Positions 19,246-27,746 of a DNA stretch of 64,000 nucleotides are shown here, in pieces. Origin of the DNA: Agromyces sp. Marseille-P2726 (GTDB lineage: Bacteria; Actinomycetota; Actinomycetes; Actinomycetales; Microbacteriaceae); NCBI RefSeq assembly GCF_902809835.1, contig NZ_CADDWM010000015.1, positions 434,001-498,000 on the forward strand, given 5' to 3'. The translations under genes and the position numbers were made by a program. The notes below the pieces were generated by a model. That model saw only the letters and a program-made list of their open reading frames with translations. It had not been told where the DNA came from and searched no databases. Positions within the stretch are counted from its first letter, which is position 1, and the number at the start of each line of letters is the position of its first letter.

Positions 19246-20211
19246 TCACAGGTGGTCGCCGACTCGGGACGAGGTCTCCAGGACCCGCTCGGCAGCCGCC
19301 AGCACCTCGGGAGGCCGGACGGCGAGCAATGCCGGATCGGGCTCGTCGGCGAAGATGTCTCCCCGACGACGCGCCTCATCGGTGAGCACGATGTGCGGGC
19401 CGGCCGGCGGGCCCCACTCCTCGGGCGGCGCAGGTCCGAACAGCACGACCGACGGCCGATGATAGGCCGACGCGAGATGCGCAGCGCCCGTGTCGCCCGA
19501 CACGACGAGCGCGGCATCCGCGATGACGGCCGCCAGCCCGTGCAGGTCGAGGCGGCCGGCGAGCACCGACGTGTCGGGAAGGGCGGCATGGGACGCCACC
19601 GCCTCGGCGCGGTCGCGTTCCTCGGGGCCCGCAGTAACGACCACGTCGAGGCCACGGCGCCGCAGGCCGCTCGCGACCGTCCCGAACCGGGCGACGGGCC
19701 ACCGGCGTGCCCCGTAGAACGCGCCGACGTGCACCACGGCCGCGCCCGGCGCGACGGAGCGCACCTCGGGCTTCGCGATGGCGAGGTCCGCGGCATCCGC
19801 GGGGATGCCCCACGCGCTGACGAGCCGCGCCCAGCGCTCGCGTTCGTTGATCCCGTCGACCCACTCGGGTCCCTCGGGCGCGTCGGGCGCGTGGGCGAGG
19901 AGGCGCCCGGGCGCGAGTTCGGTCAGCAGGCGGCCGCTCTCGGGGCCTCGGCCGTGCAGGTTCACGGCGACGTCGACGTCGCGCCCATCGAGGTCGAGCG
20001 AGGCATCAAGACCCTGTGCCGGCAGGAGTTCGTCGACGGCGTCGACAAGCTCGACGATCGGCGCGAGCCACCCGGTCGTCGCGAGCACGATCCGGTGCCG
20101 CGGGAAGCCCCTGCGCAGGGCACGCAACGCTGGCACGGCCACGAGCAGGTCGCCGAGCTTGAGCGCGCGAAGTGCGACCAGGATCGGCCGCGGGTCATCC
20201 CTGGCGGACAT
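19246..20211 (-). CDS. GT9-family glycosyltransferase (heptosyltransferase-like), copy 1
   Basis: A 321-residue GT-B glycosyltransferase of family GT9, the family of ADP-heptose:LPS heptosyltransferases. N-terminal ILVALRALKLGDLLVAVPALRAL is the typical GDxL..P.L start; the donor-binding half has VHVGAFYGARRWP and VSGDTGAAHLASA, the family D-T/S-G-x-x-H-L motif. ATG 20211 is chosen because the family similarity begins there. It diverges from the gmhB operon across 87 bp and converges closely on the sigma factor gene (11 bp), so it belongs to the heptose island. Confidence 0.88.
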   Translation of the reverse strand: MSARDDPRPILVALRALKLGDLLVAVPALRALRRGFPRHRIVLATTGWLAPIVELVDAVDELLPAQGLDASLDLDGRDVDVAVNLHGRGPESGRLLTELAPGRLLAHAPDAPEGPEWVDGINERERWARLVSAWGIPADAADLAIAKPEVRSVAPGAAVVHVGAFYGARRWPVARFGTVASGLRRRGLDVVVTAGPEERDRAEAVASHAALPDTSVLAGRLDLHGLAAVIADAALVVSGDTGAAHLASAYHRPSVVLFGPAPPEEWGPPAGPHIVLTDEARRRGDIFADEPDPALLAVRPPEVLAAAERVLETSSRVGDHL

Positions 20212-20298
20212 CCCGCCAGCATCGCAGGTCGCGTCGCACGTGCGGAAGCCCGGCCCTCGCGACGTTTGGGTGCCCGAGAAGTGGGTATCGAAACGAGT

Positions 20299-20835
20299 AT
20301 GGCGACTCGCGTACCACGCGCCGTGCTGTTCGATCGCGACGGCACGCTGATCCGTGACGTGCCGTACAACGGCGACCCCGAGTACGTCGTGCCGATGCCC
20401 ACCGTGGCCGATGCGCTCGGGGCACTTCGCCGCCGAGGCGTGCTCGTCGGGGTGGTGTCGAATCAGTCGGGGATCGCTCGCGGGCTGCTCACCCGGCGTG
20501 AGGTGGACGCCGTCAACGCGCGGGTCGACGGGTTGCGGGGTCCGTTCGATGTCTGGCGCATCTGCCCCCAGGGCGAGGACGACGGCTGCGCCTGCCGCAA
20601 GCCGGCGCCGGGAATGGTGGTCTCCGCGTGCCGGGCACTGGGTGTCGCCCCGTCGGAGACCGCGCTGATCGGCGACATCGCGGCGGACATGGGTGCCGCA
20701 TCCGCGGCGGGCGTGCACGGCATCCTCGTGCCGAACACGACGACCCGGCGCGACGAGGTGCGAGGCGCGGCCGAGGTCGCCGCCACCGTGGGCGAGGCGG
20801 TCCGACGCCTGCTCGGGGAGGGCGGGAGCACATGA
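20299..20835 (+). CDS. gmhB: D-glycero-beta-D-manno-heptose-1,7-bisphosphate 7-phosphatase-like HAD (GmhB)
   Basis: A 178-residue HAD-IIIA phosphatase of the GmhB/HisB-N type, predicted to remove the 7-phosphate from heptose 1,7-bisphosphate. The nucleophile motif is LFDRDGTLIRDV (near residue 12), motif II is VVSNQSG, and RKPAPGM plus LIGDIAADM complete the active site. The zinc loop has Cys89, Cys97 and Cys99, but the usual His two residues after the first Cys is Gln91. It is the first gene of a coupled operon: its stop overlaps the next ATG. Confidence 0.85.
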   Translation: MATRVPRAVLFDRDGTLIRDVPYNGDPEYVVPMPTVADALGALRRRGVLVGVVSNQSGIARGLLTRREVDAVNARVDGLRGPFDVWRICPQGEDDGCACRKPAPGMVVSACRALGVAPSETALIGDIAADMGAASAAGVHGILVPNTTTRRDEVRGAAEVAATVGEAVRRLLGEGGST

Positions 20836-21923
20836 CGCGGGAACGACGCCGTCGGGTGCTCGTGGCCCGGCTCGACAGCATGGGGGACGTGCTCCTCTGC
20901 GGGCCCGCCGTTCGCGCCGTGGCCGCGTGCGCCGAGGTCCACCTCCTGTGCGGGCCGCGAGGTGCGGCCGCCGGGCGGATGCTGCCGGGGGTGGCGGCGA
21001 AGCACGTGTGGGACGCGCCGTGGATCGCAGCGGAGCCGGCGCCGCCGGCCTCGCACGCCCACATCGCTGCCCTCGAGACGATCGTCGAGGAAGCGCGCCC
21101 GGACGCGGCCGTCATCCTCACGTCCTTCCACCAGAGCCCGCTGCCGTTGGCCCTCCTGCTCCGCATGAACGGGGTCGCGCACGTGACCGGCGCGTCGGTG
21201 GACTACGCGGGCTCCCTGCTCGACGTGCGCCTCCGACCCGGCGAGGACTTTCCCGAGGAGCAGTCCGAGGTGGCCCGAGCGCTCACGATCGCCCGAGCCG
21301 GCGGGTTCGAACTTCCTCCCGGAGACGACGGCCGGCTGGCGGTCGTCACCGCCCCGGGCCGTCCGCCCGGCCTCCCGAAGGATTACGTGGTCATCCACCC
21401 GGGCGCTGCCGTGGAGTCCCGCGCCTGGCCGGCCGAGCGGCACCGCGAACTCGTCGCACTCCTGCGCGCCGCCGCGATCGAGGTCGTCGTGACCGGCGGT
21501 CCCGACGAGCGGGAGCTCGTGTCTCGGGTCGCCGGCGGAGGGGCCACCGATCTCGGAGGACGCACACCGCTCCCCGACCTCGCGCGCGTGCTCCGCGCTG
21601 CCGACGTCGTCGTCGCCGGCAACACCGGCGCAGCGCACCTGGCGGCCGCCGTCGGGACACCGGTGGTGAGCCTTTTCTCCCCCGTCGTGTCGGAACGGTG
21701 CTGGCGTCCGTTCGGCGTGCCGACCGTCGTGTTCGGGCGAACGGATGTCGCGTGCGCGGGCACTCGAGCACGGACATGTCCGGTACCCGGACATCCGTGC
21801 CTCGCGGACGTGCTCCCGTCCTCGGTCGCGGCGGCGGTGCTGGCGCTCCGGCCTGCAGCGCCGGGCGCAGCATCCGACTCCTCGGCCCCGGTCGAGCGAT
21901 CGGCGGAAGCGGTGCCGGCATGA
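20832..21923 (+). CDS. GT9-family glycosyltransferase (heptosyltransferase-like), copy 2
   Basis: A 363-residue GT9 enzyme expected to transfer a heptosyl residue from an ADP-heptose donor. VLVARLDSMGDVLLCGPAVRAV opens the N-terminal domain; VIHPGAAVESRAWP and VAGNTGAAHLAAAVGTPVV are the donor-site motifs. The ATG overlaps the gmhB stop (ATGA at 20832-20835), and its own stop overlaps the next start. The C-terminal 35 residues are Ala/Ser-rich and probably disordered. The acceptor is not known. Confidence 0.88.
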   Translation: MTRERRRRVLVARLDSMGDVLLCGPAVRAVAACAEVHLLCGPRGAAAGRMLPGVAAKHVWDAPWIAAEPAPPASHAHIAALETIVEEARPDAAVILTSFHQSPLPLALLLRMNGVAHVTGASVDYAGSLLDVRLRPGEDFPEEQSEVARALTIARAGGFELPPGDDGRLAVVTAPGRPPGLPKDYVVIHPGAAVESRAWPAERHRELVALLRAAAIEVVVTGGPDERELVSRVAGGGATDLGGRTPLPDLARVLRAADVVVAGNTGAAHLAAAVGTPVVSLFSPVVSERCWRPFGVPTVVFGRTDVACAGTRARTCPVPGHPCLADVLPSSVAAAVLALRPAAPGAASDSSAPVERSAEAVPA

Positions 21924-22951
21924 GGATCCTGCTCTGGCACGTGCATGGCGGCTGGACCGACGCGTTCGTCCGTGGTCGGCACGACTACGTGCTGCCCGTC
22001 GACGAGCGCCGCGGTCCTTGGGGGCTCGGCCTCGCAGGTCGTCCGTGGCCGCATGCGGTGGAGGTTCCATTCTCCGACCTCCGCTACGAGGACATCGACC
22101 TCGTGCTGCTGCAGCGCACGGAGGATCTCGTGCTCGCAGAGGCGCTGCTCGGACGGGTCCCCGGCGTCGACGTGCCCGCGGTGTTCGTCGAGCACAACAC
22201 GCCGAAGCCGTACGCGGCCACGACGCGGCATCCGCTCGCCGACCGTGACGACCTGCTCATCGTCCATGTCACCCACTTCAACCAGTTGATGTGGGACGTC
22301 GGCAGTACGAGGTCGACCGTCATCGAACACGGCCTGCCGGATCCGGGCCTACGGTATCGGGGCGACCTCGAGCGCATGGCGGTGGTGGTCAACGAACCCG
22401 TCCGCCGCGGCCGGATCACCGGCACGGACCTGCTTCCCCACTTCACCCGTGCGGGCCGCCTCGACCTGTTCGGCATGGGCGTCGACGCCGTCCCGTCAGC
22501 GCTCGGTGTCGACCCCGTCCTGATCCGTCCCTGCGGAGAGCTGCCGACGCCCCAGCTGCATGACGCCCTCGCGCATCGGCGCCTCTACCTCCACACGACC
22601 CGATGGACCTCCCTCGGCCTGTCCCTCATCGAGGCGATGCTCCTCGGGATGCCGGTCGTCGTGCTGCAGTCCACCGACGCCGCCAGAGCGGTGCCTCCCG
22701 GCGCCGGATTCGTCTCGGCCGACCTCGGCGAACTCGTGTCCGCCGCGCGGTGGCTGCTCGAGGATCCCGAGCAAGCTGCGGTCGTGGGCCGAACCGCCCG
22801 TGAGACCGCGCTCGAACGGTACCGGCTGTCGCGATTCCTGGCGGACTGGGATGCCCTCATCGGGGACGAGGTCGGTCGACCCGTGGGCCGCGGACGCGCC
22901 GTCGCGTTCGATGCGGCCGGGTTCGGGTCGACCGAATGGAAGGAGACATGA
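21920..22951 (+). CDS. GT-B glycosyltransferase (group 1-like)
   Basis: A 343-residue glycosyltransferase. It begins [19 protein letters not shown] and has a C-terminal donor-binding region with [20 protein letters not shown], the E-x7-type motif of group 1 GT-B enzymes. [22 protein letters not shown] and [13 protein letters not shown] lie in the acceptor half. It is the third gene of the coupled operon (ATGA overlap at 21920-21923). Proteins of this type occur in actinobacterial glycan clusters; donor and acceptor cannot be assigned from sequence. Confidence 0.8.
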   Translation: MRILLWHVHGGWTDAFVRGRHDYVLPVDERRGPWGLGLAGRPWPHAVEVPFSDLRYEDIDLVLLQRTEDLVLAEALLGRVPGVDVPAVFVEHNTPKPYAATTRHPLADRDDLLIVHVTHFNQLMWDVGSTRSTVIEHGLPDPGLRYRGDLERMAVVVNEPVRRGRITGTDLLPHFTRAGRLDLFGMGVDAVPSALGVDPVLIRPCGELPTPQLHDALAHRRLYLHTTRWTSLGLSLIEAMLLGMPVVVLQSTDAARAVPPGAGFVSADLGELVSAARWLLEDPEQAAVVGRTARETALERYRLSRFLADWDALIGDEVGRPVGRGRAVAFDAAGFGSTEWKET

Positions 22952-24198
22952 TGCGCATCGCGATGATCTCGGAGCACGCCAGCCCTCTCGCGACCTTGGG
23001 CGGCGTGGATGCCGGCGGCCAGAACGTGCACGTCGCCGCGCTGTCCACCGCCCTCGCCCGCCGCGGGCACCAGGTTCGGGTGTACACGCGCCGCGACGAC
23101 GCCACGCTGCCCCGCACGGTCACCTTCGCCCCGGGCGTCGACGTGGTGCACGTCGCAGCGGGAGCGCCAGAGCACATCCCCAAGGACGCGCTGCTCCCCC
23201 ACATGGCGGCGCTCGCTGCCGGCATCGCCGAGGACTGGCGGGTCTGGCGGCCGGATGTCGCGCACGGGCACTTCTGGATGTCGGGGCTCGCGACCCTCGA
23301 CGCGGCCGCAGCGATACCTGAGCCACCGGCGGTCCTGCAGACCTTCCATGCACTCGGCGTTGTCAAGCGACGCCACCAGGGTCCGGCCGACACCAGTCCT
23401 CGGGAACGCGAGTGGCTGGAGCCGGATGTCGGGCGTCGCGCCGACCGAGTCGTCGCGACCTGCTCCGACGAGGCGTTCGAGCTCAAGAAACTCGGCGTGC
23501 AGCAGGATCGCATCTCGGTGATCCCGTGCGGCGTCGATCTCGACCATTTCCGGCCGGAGGGTGATGGTGAGGCGAAACGGCGCCCGTACCGCGTGCTCAT
23601 CGTCGGTCGTCTCGTGCCGCGGAAGGGCGTCGGCACGGTGATCGAGGCGATCTCGCAGCTCGCAGCCGACGGCATCGACGCCGAGCTCGTCATCGTCGGC
23701 GGCGGGGCTCCTGCCGGCGGGGGCGACCCGGAACTCACCCGGCTCGCGGAACTCGCCGACCGGTTCGGTGTGACGGATCGGGTCGAGCTCCGGGGTCAGG
23801 TCCCGCAGTCCGACCTGCCGCCCGTCTACCGGTCGGCGGATGTCGTGGTGTGCGCGCCCTGGTACGAGCCATTCGGTATCGTGCCGCTCGAGGCGATGGC
23901 GAGCGGCCGGGCCGTGGTGGCGTCGTCGGTCGGAGGGCTCATCGACACCGTGGTGCACGCCCGGACGGGACTCCACGTACCGCCACGTGACCCCACGGCC
24001 GTCGCGGGTGCCATCCGCGAACTGCTCGAAGACCCTGCGAGAGCCGACCGGCTCGGCTCAGCGGGTCGCCGCCGCGTCGAGTCGCGCTACTCCTGGGACC
24101 GTGTCGCGGCAGATACCGAACGCGCGTACCGCACGGCGCTTCGGCGGCCGCGGCTCGCGGCCGCGGGAGGCTCGGCAGCCCGGGGAGTGGGGCGATGA
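22948..24198 (+). CDS. GT4-family glycosyltransferase
   Basis: A 416-residue GT-B enzyme of family GT4. The N-terminal [24 protein letters not shown] loop resembles MshA and sucrose-phosphate synthase-type enzymes, and the C-terminal half has [17 protein letters not shown] and [23 protein letters not shown] 22948 is chosen because GGAAGGAG lies just upstream and it makes the ATGA overlap used throughout this operon; an ATG at 22936 is possible. It lies immediately before gmhA. The sugar donor is unknown, and the family uses several UDP/GDP-sugars. Confidence 0.88.
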   Translation: MMRIAMISEHASPLATLGGVDAGGQNVHVAALSTALARRGHQVRVYTRRDDATLPRTVTFAPGVDVVHVAAGAPEHIPKDALLPHMAALAAGIAEDWRVWRPDVAHGHFWMSGLATLDAAAAIPEPPAVLQTFHALGVVKRRHQGPADTSPREREWLEPDVGRRADRVVATCSDEAFELKKLGVQQDRISVIPCGVDLDHFRPEGDGEAKRRPYRVLIVGRLVPRKGVGTVIEAISQLAADGIDAELVIVGGGAPAGGGDPELTRLAELADRFGVTDRVELRGQVPQSDLPPVYRSADVVVCAPWYEPFGIVPLEAMASGRAVVASSVGGLIDTVVHARTGLHVPPRDPTAVAGAIRELLEDPARADRLGSAGRRRVESRYSWDRVAADTERAYRTALRRPRLAAAGGSAARGVGR

Positions 24199-24836
24199 AC
24201 GCCATCGGCATCTCCGGCGCGGCCTCGAGCGCCCGACTGGCCGGTGCCTCCCGTGCGGTCGCGACCGAGGCGTCACCCGTCGCGGCGCATCTCTCGGAGG
24301 CGGTCGCCGCGGTCGCCGCGCTGGCGGACGAGGCCGAGCACATCACGCGCTGGGGACGAGAGCTCGCAGGCCGACTCGCTGGCGGCGGCAGGCTGCTCGT
24401 CGCCGGCAACGGCGGATCCGCCGCGGAGGCCCAGCACCTCGCTGCCGAGCTCACGGGTCGCTTCCGCGAGGACCGGCCCCCGTTCTCGGCGATCGCCTTG
24501 AACACCGACACCTCGGCCATCACCGCGATCGGCAACGATTACGGGTTCTCCGAGGTCTTCGCACGTCAGGTCAGGGCGCACGGCCGCCGTGGTGACATCC
24601 TCCTGCTGCTCTCGACGAGTGGTGCCAGTGCGAACCTGCTGCGCGCCGCCGCTGCCGCCGCCGAACTCGACATGGTGCGGTGGAGCATGACGGGGTCCGC
24701 GCCCAATCCGCTGCGCGCTGCGTGCGACGACGGCATCTCCCTTTGCGGGCCGAGCGCCAACGTCCAGGAAGCCGAACTCGTGGCAGTGCACGCGTTGTGC
24801 GTGGCCTTCGAAGAGGCGTTGGAGGGGTCCCCGTGA
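24195..24836 (+). CDS. gmhA: Sedoheptulose-7-phosphate isomerase-like SIS protein (GmhA)
   Basis: A 213-residue SIS-domain protein predicted to convert sedoheptulose 7-phosphate to D-glycero-D-manno-heptose 7-phosphate, the first committed step to nucleotide heptoses. [24 protein letters not shown] is the GmhA signature with the substrate-binding Ser and zinc/substrate His; [15 protein letters not shown] and [13 protein letters not shown] follow. The final [12 protein letters not shown] carries the expected E/H pair. The N-terminal 25 residues are extra. Four-base overlaps tie it to the GT4 gene and to the PfkB kinase. Confidence 0.9.
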   Translation: MNAIGISGAASSARLAGASRAVATEASPVAAHLSEAVAAVAALADEAEHITRWGRELAGRLAGGGRLLVAGNGGSAAEAQHLAAELTGRFREDRPPFSAIALNTDTSAITAIGNDYGFSEVFARQVRAHGRRGDILLLLSTSGASANLLRAAAAAAELDMVRWSMTGSAPNPLRAACDDGISLCGPSANVQEAELVAVHALCVAFEEALEGSP

Positions 24837-25765
24837 ACCCGCGCATCCTCGTGCTCGGCGACGTCCTGCTCGACGTCGACCTGGCCGGCGGCGCGAGCCG
24901 GCTCTCACCCGACGGGCCGGTGCCGGTTGTCGACGTCACCGAGCGAGTGGAGCGTGCGGGCGGCGCCGGGCTGGTCGCGACGTTCCTCGCCGCGGATGGC
25001 GCCGAGGTCACGCTCGCCACCGCGATCGCGGAAGACGCCCGTGGTCAGCGGATCCGAACGCTCCTGCATGGCGTGCGGCTCGCGGCAGCGGAGCTCGCGG
25101 CCCCCACGCCGACGAAGACCCGCGTGCACGCCGGGGCTCATCCGGTGGCCCGCATCGACGAGGGATGCGGGGCGCCCGGACGCATCCGGCGGATGAGCGT
25201 GGTCATCGAGGAGATCCGCACGGCGGACCTCGTCGTGGCCGCCGACTACGGCCGTGGACTCCTCGCCGGCGAGCAGGTGCGAACCGCACTCGCCCGGCGC
25301 GCCGAGGACATCCCCATCGTGTGGGATCCCCACCCGCGCGGAACCAGTCCGGTACCGGGGTGCCGTCTCGTCACCCCGAATCGCGCGGAGGCGGCCGGGA
25401 TCGAGGGCATCGCCGTCGACGACGCCCGGCACGCGCTCGACGTGGCGGCGGACCTGAGGGTGCGATGGAACGCGCGCTGCGTCGCAGTGACCCTCGACGC
25501 GGACGGCGCCGCGGTCGCCCTCGACGACGGCAGCCACTCGTTGCTGCCCACGCGTCGCGTGCAGGTCACGGACTCCTGTGGGGCGGGCGATCGGCTCGCC
25601 TCCGCGGCGGCCCTGCAGCTCGCATCGGGCGCGCCCGTGCTCGACGCCGTGCGGTCCGGAGTGGCCCTTGCGACGGACTTCCTCGAAGCCGGTGGTGTCG
25701 CCGCGCTACCCAGGCACCGTGCCGGGCCGTTTGAACGCCGGCCTCCCCTCGCCGCGGTCGGCTGA
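24833..25765 (+). CDS. PfkB-family kinase related to the heptose-7-phosphate kinase domain, divergent
   Basis: A 310-residue ribokinase-family protein resembling the kinase half of HldE (ILVLGDVLLDVDL, SPDGPVPVVDV, PTKTRVHAG, AADYGRGLL). Two key regions differ: the GGxxxN substrate motif reads GGAGLVAT (about residues 43-50), lacking the Asn, and the anion-hole motif reads CGAGDRLAS in place of GAGDT, though the catalytic Asp stays. The GTG start makes a GTGA overlap with gmhA. A true HldE is encoded 2 kb downstream, so this copy may use another substrate or have a regulatory role. Confidence 0.82.
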   Translation: MNPRILVLGDVLLDVDLAGGASRLSPDGPVPVVDVTERVERAGGAGLVATFLAADGAEVTLATAIAEDARGQRIRTLLHGVRLAAAELAAPTPTKTRVHAGAHPVARIDEGCGAPGRIRRMSVVIEEIRTADLVVAADYGRGLLAGEQVRTALARRAEDIPIVWDPHPRGTSPVPGCRLVTPNRAEAAGIEGIAVDDARHALDVAADLRVRWNARCVAVTLDADGAAVALDDGSHSLLPTRRVQVTDSCGAGDRLASAAALQLASGAPVLDAVRSGVALATDFLEAGGVAALPRHRAGPFERRPPLAAVG

Positions 25766-25818
25766 ACCCGCACCGCTCTCGAATCGAACACATCGCATCC
25801 GCGACGAAAGGAGCATCC

Positions 25819-26562
25819 ATGTCCGACACCATGGTGAACGAGCAGACCCGCCGTTCGACGCGCCGGGCGGTCCGTGAGGACCGCAACCCGGGGCGCACGA
25901 TCATCACCGGTGGAGCGGCGGGCCTCGGCGCGGCGATCGCCGACGCCGTGGCCTCAGCAGGCGGCATCCCGATCGTCTTCGATCTGGCCGAGTCGGCAGA
26001 TCACGAGTCGCACGCGGTCGACGTGTCGGCGACACGTGAGCTCGAGGCTGTGGTCACCGAGGTCGCGGCCCTGCACGGCGGCCTCGACTCGGTGGTGACC
26101 GCGGCCGGAATCGACCGGTGCGGGCCGCTGGACGCGGTCGCCCCGAGCGAGTGGGAGCGAGTGATCGCGGTCAACCTGCTCGGCACGGCCGCGACCGTGC
26201 GCGCCGCATTGCCCCACTTGATGGAGTCGCGCGGCAGGGTGGTCACGGTCACCTCGACGCTCGCCCTGCGCGGCGCGGCCGACGCCACCGCCTACTGCGC
26301 CTCGAAGTTCGGCGTGCTCGGATTCACCCGCGCGCTCGCGGCGGAGACGGCCGGACGGGTGGGAGTCAGCGCGCTCATCCCCGGTGGCATGCGGACCGGG
26401 TTCTTCGACGACCGCGCCGAGCAGTACCGTCCGGGACCCGACGCCGACCTGAACGATCCGGCCGACGTGGCCGACGCGGTGGTGTTCGCGCTCACCCGGC
26501 CCGTCGGATTCGAGGTCCGCGAGCTGCTGGTGTGCCCGGCCGGCGAGACGTCGTGGCCATGA
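25819..26562 (+). CDS. Short-chain dehydrogenase/reductase
   Basis: A 247-residue classical SDR with an N-terminal Rossmann fold (TIITGGAAGLGAAIADAV), the catalytic Ser in TVTSTLAL, and YCASK (Tyr/Lys pair). The acidic FDLAE after strand 2 favours NAD over NADP. It lies 53 bp after the PfkB gene with its own ribosome binding site (AAAGGAG). It is a classical, not extended, SDR and so is not an HldD-type heptose epimerase. It may oxidise or reduce a sugar in the same pathway; the substrate is unknown. The 3' end overlaps the convergent GT9 gene by 71 bp. Confidence 0.85.
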   Translation: MSDTMVNEQTRRSTRRAVREDRNPGRTIITGGAAGLGAAIADAVASAGGIPIVFDLAESADHESHAVDVSATRELEAVVTEVAALHGGLDSVVTAAGIDRCGPLDAVAPSEWERVIAVNLLGTAATVRAALPHLMESRGRVVTVTSTLALRGAADATAYCASKFGVLGFTRALAAETAGRVGVSALIPGGMRTGFFDDRAEQYRPGPDADLNDPADVADAVVFALTRPVGFEVRELLVCPAGETSWP

Positions 26563-27640
26563 GCAGGCGGGCGTCGGCGAGTACGGCATCGGCCTCGACG
26601 TCGGCGACGAATGAGACGTCGTGCTCGCAGCGCTCGGCCGTCCATCCCACCTGCGTGATGTCCACCGCGCACACGGGGCAGTGCGTCGTGAAGGACAGGT
26701 GCACTCGATGACGTCCGCGGCCGAACGGCGCGGCGTTCACGACGTTGCCGAACCAGAACACGCCGACGGTGGGTGCCCCGACCGCTTGAGCCAGGTGGCG
26801 GGGGCCGCTGTCGTCCGCCACGACGAGATCGGCCCGTTCGAGCACTGCCGCCGTCTCACCCAGCTGCAGTCGGCCTGCCAGCCGCAGGATGCCGCGGCCA
26901 GCGGCTCCCGACTGCTGCACGATGTCGGCCTCGATGGCACGATCCGACTCGTCACCGACGATCGCGACCCGCGCGCCGTCGTCGAGGAGCCCTCGGACCA
27001 CGTGCGCGAAGCGGTCGGACGGCCATCGACGCCGCGGATCCGTCGCGCCGGGGTGGACGACGACGAGGGGCTGCTCCCCGGTCGGGAGGAGCTCGGCGGC
27101 GCGTGCACGCTCACCGGGCAGCACCGCGAACGTGGGCTCGAGCTCGACGGGCGGCGCCCCGGCGAGCCCCGCCAGCTCGAGGCCGCGGACGACCTCGTGC
27201 TGGTAGTACGCGTACGGCAGGGTCCGCTCCAACGGTGGAGCGTCCTCCGTCGCCGACCCCACCGTGTGCCGGGCGCCGAGCGCGAGCACGAACGGGTTCG
27301 AGTTGCGGCCGCCACCGTGGAGCTGCACGGCGAGATCGAACCGCAGGCCGCGCATCCGCTCGAGGAACGCCTCCTCGTCCTCCCCCATCGTTCCCGCAGC
27401 GTCACGAATGCCGGGCGCGTGCGGCAGGACCTCGACGCGGTCCACCGGCCCCGGACGCCCGCTGAGCAGTCGGGCGTGCAGCGGCGTGCCAAGCAGCACG
27501 ATCTCGGCGTCGGGGTACGCCGCCTCGAGGGCGGTCAGCGCCGGCATCGCGAACAGCAGGTCACCGATCCCGCCGCCGCGCAGCACGGCGATCCGCCGCA
27601 CATCGTCGAACCGGTCCTCGAGCGGTGCCACGCCCTGCAT
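26492..27640 (-). CDS. GT9-family glycosyltransferase (heptosyltransferase-like), copy 3
   Basis: A 382-residue GT9 enzyme. IAVLRGGGIGDLLFAMPALTALEAAYP is the N-terminal signature; VVVHPGATDPRRRWP and VADDSGPRHLAQAVGAPTV form the donor site. Cysteines in THCPVCAVDITQ resemble the Cys motif of some GT9 enzymes. ATG 27640 has AGGAGG 5 nt upstream. It diverges from hldE across 106 bp and overlaps the convergent SDR gene for 71 bp at the 3' end. Three GT9 genes in one island suggest several successive heptose additions. Confidence 0.88.
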   Translation of the reverse strand: MQGVAPLEDRFDDVRRIAVLRGGGIGDLLFAMPALTALEAAYPDAEIVLLGTPLHARLLSGRPGPVDRVEVLPHAPGIRDAAGTMGEDEEAFLERMRGLRFDLAVQLHGGGRNSNPFVLALGARHTVGSATEDAPPLERTLPYAYYQHEVVRGLELAGLAGAPPVELEPTFAVLPGERARAAELLPTGEQPLVVVHPGATDPRRRWPSDRFAHVVRGLLDDGARVAIVGDESDRAIEADIVQQSGAAGRGILRLAGRLQLGETAAVLERADLVVADDSGPRHLAQAVGAPTVGVFWFGNVVNAAPFGRGRHRVHLSFTTHCPVCAVDITQVGWTAERCEHDVSFVADVEADAVLADARLLMATTSRRPGTPAARGPRIRRAG

Positions 27641-27746
27641 TCGTCCTCCTGCCGTGTCGGTCGGAAAGCTGCCAGTCACCTTCCCCGGATCGGGCGTGCT
27701 GAAACCCGGCGCATGCGTGTTGCCGGCGATGGGTAGGGAGTCGCAC

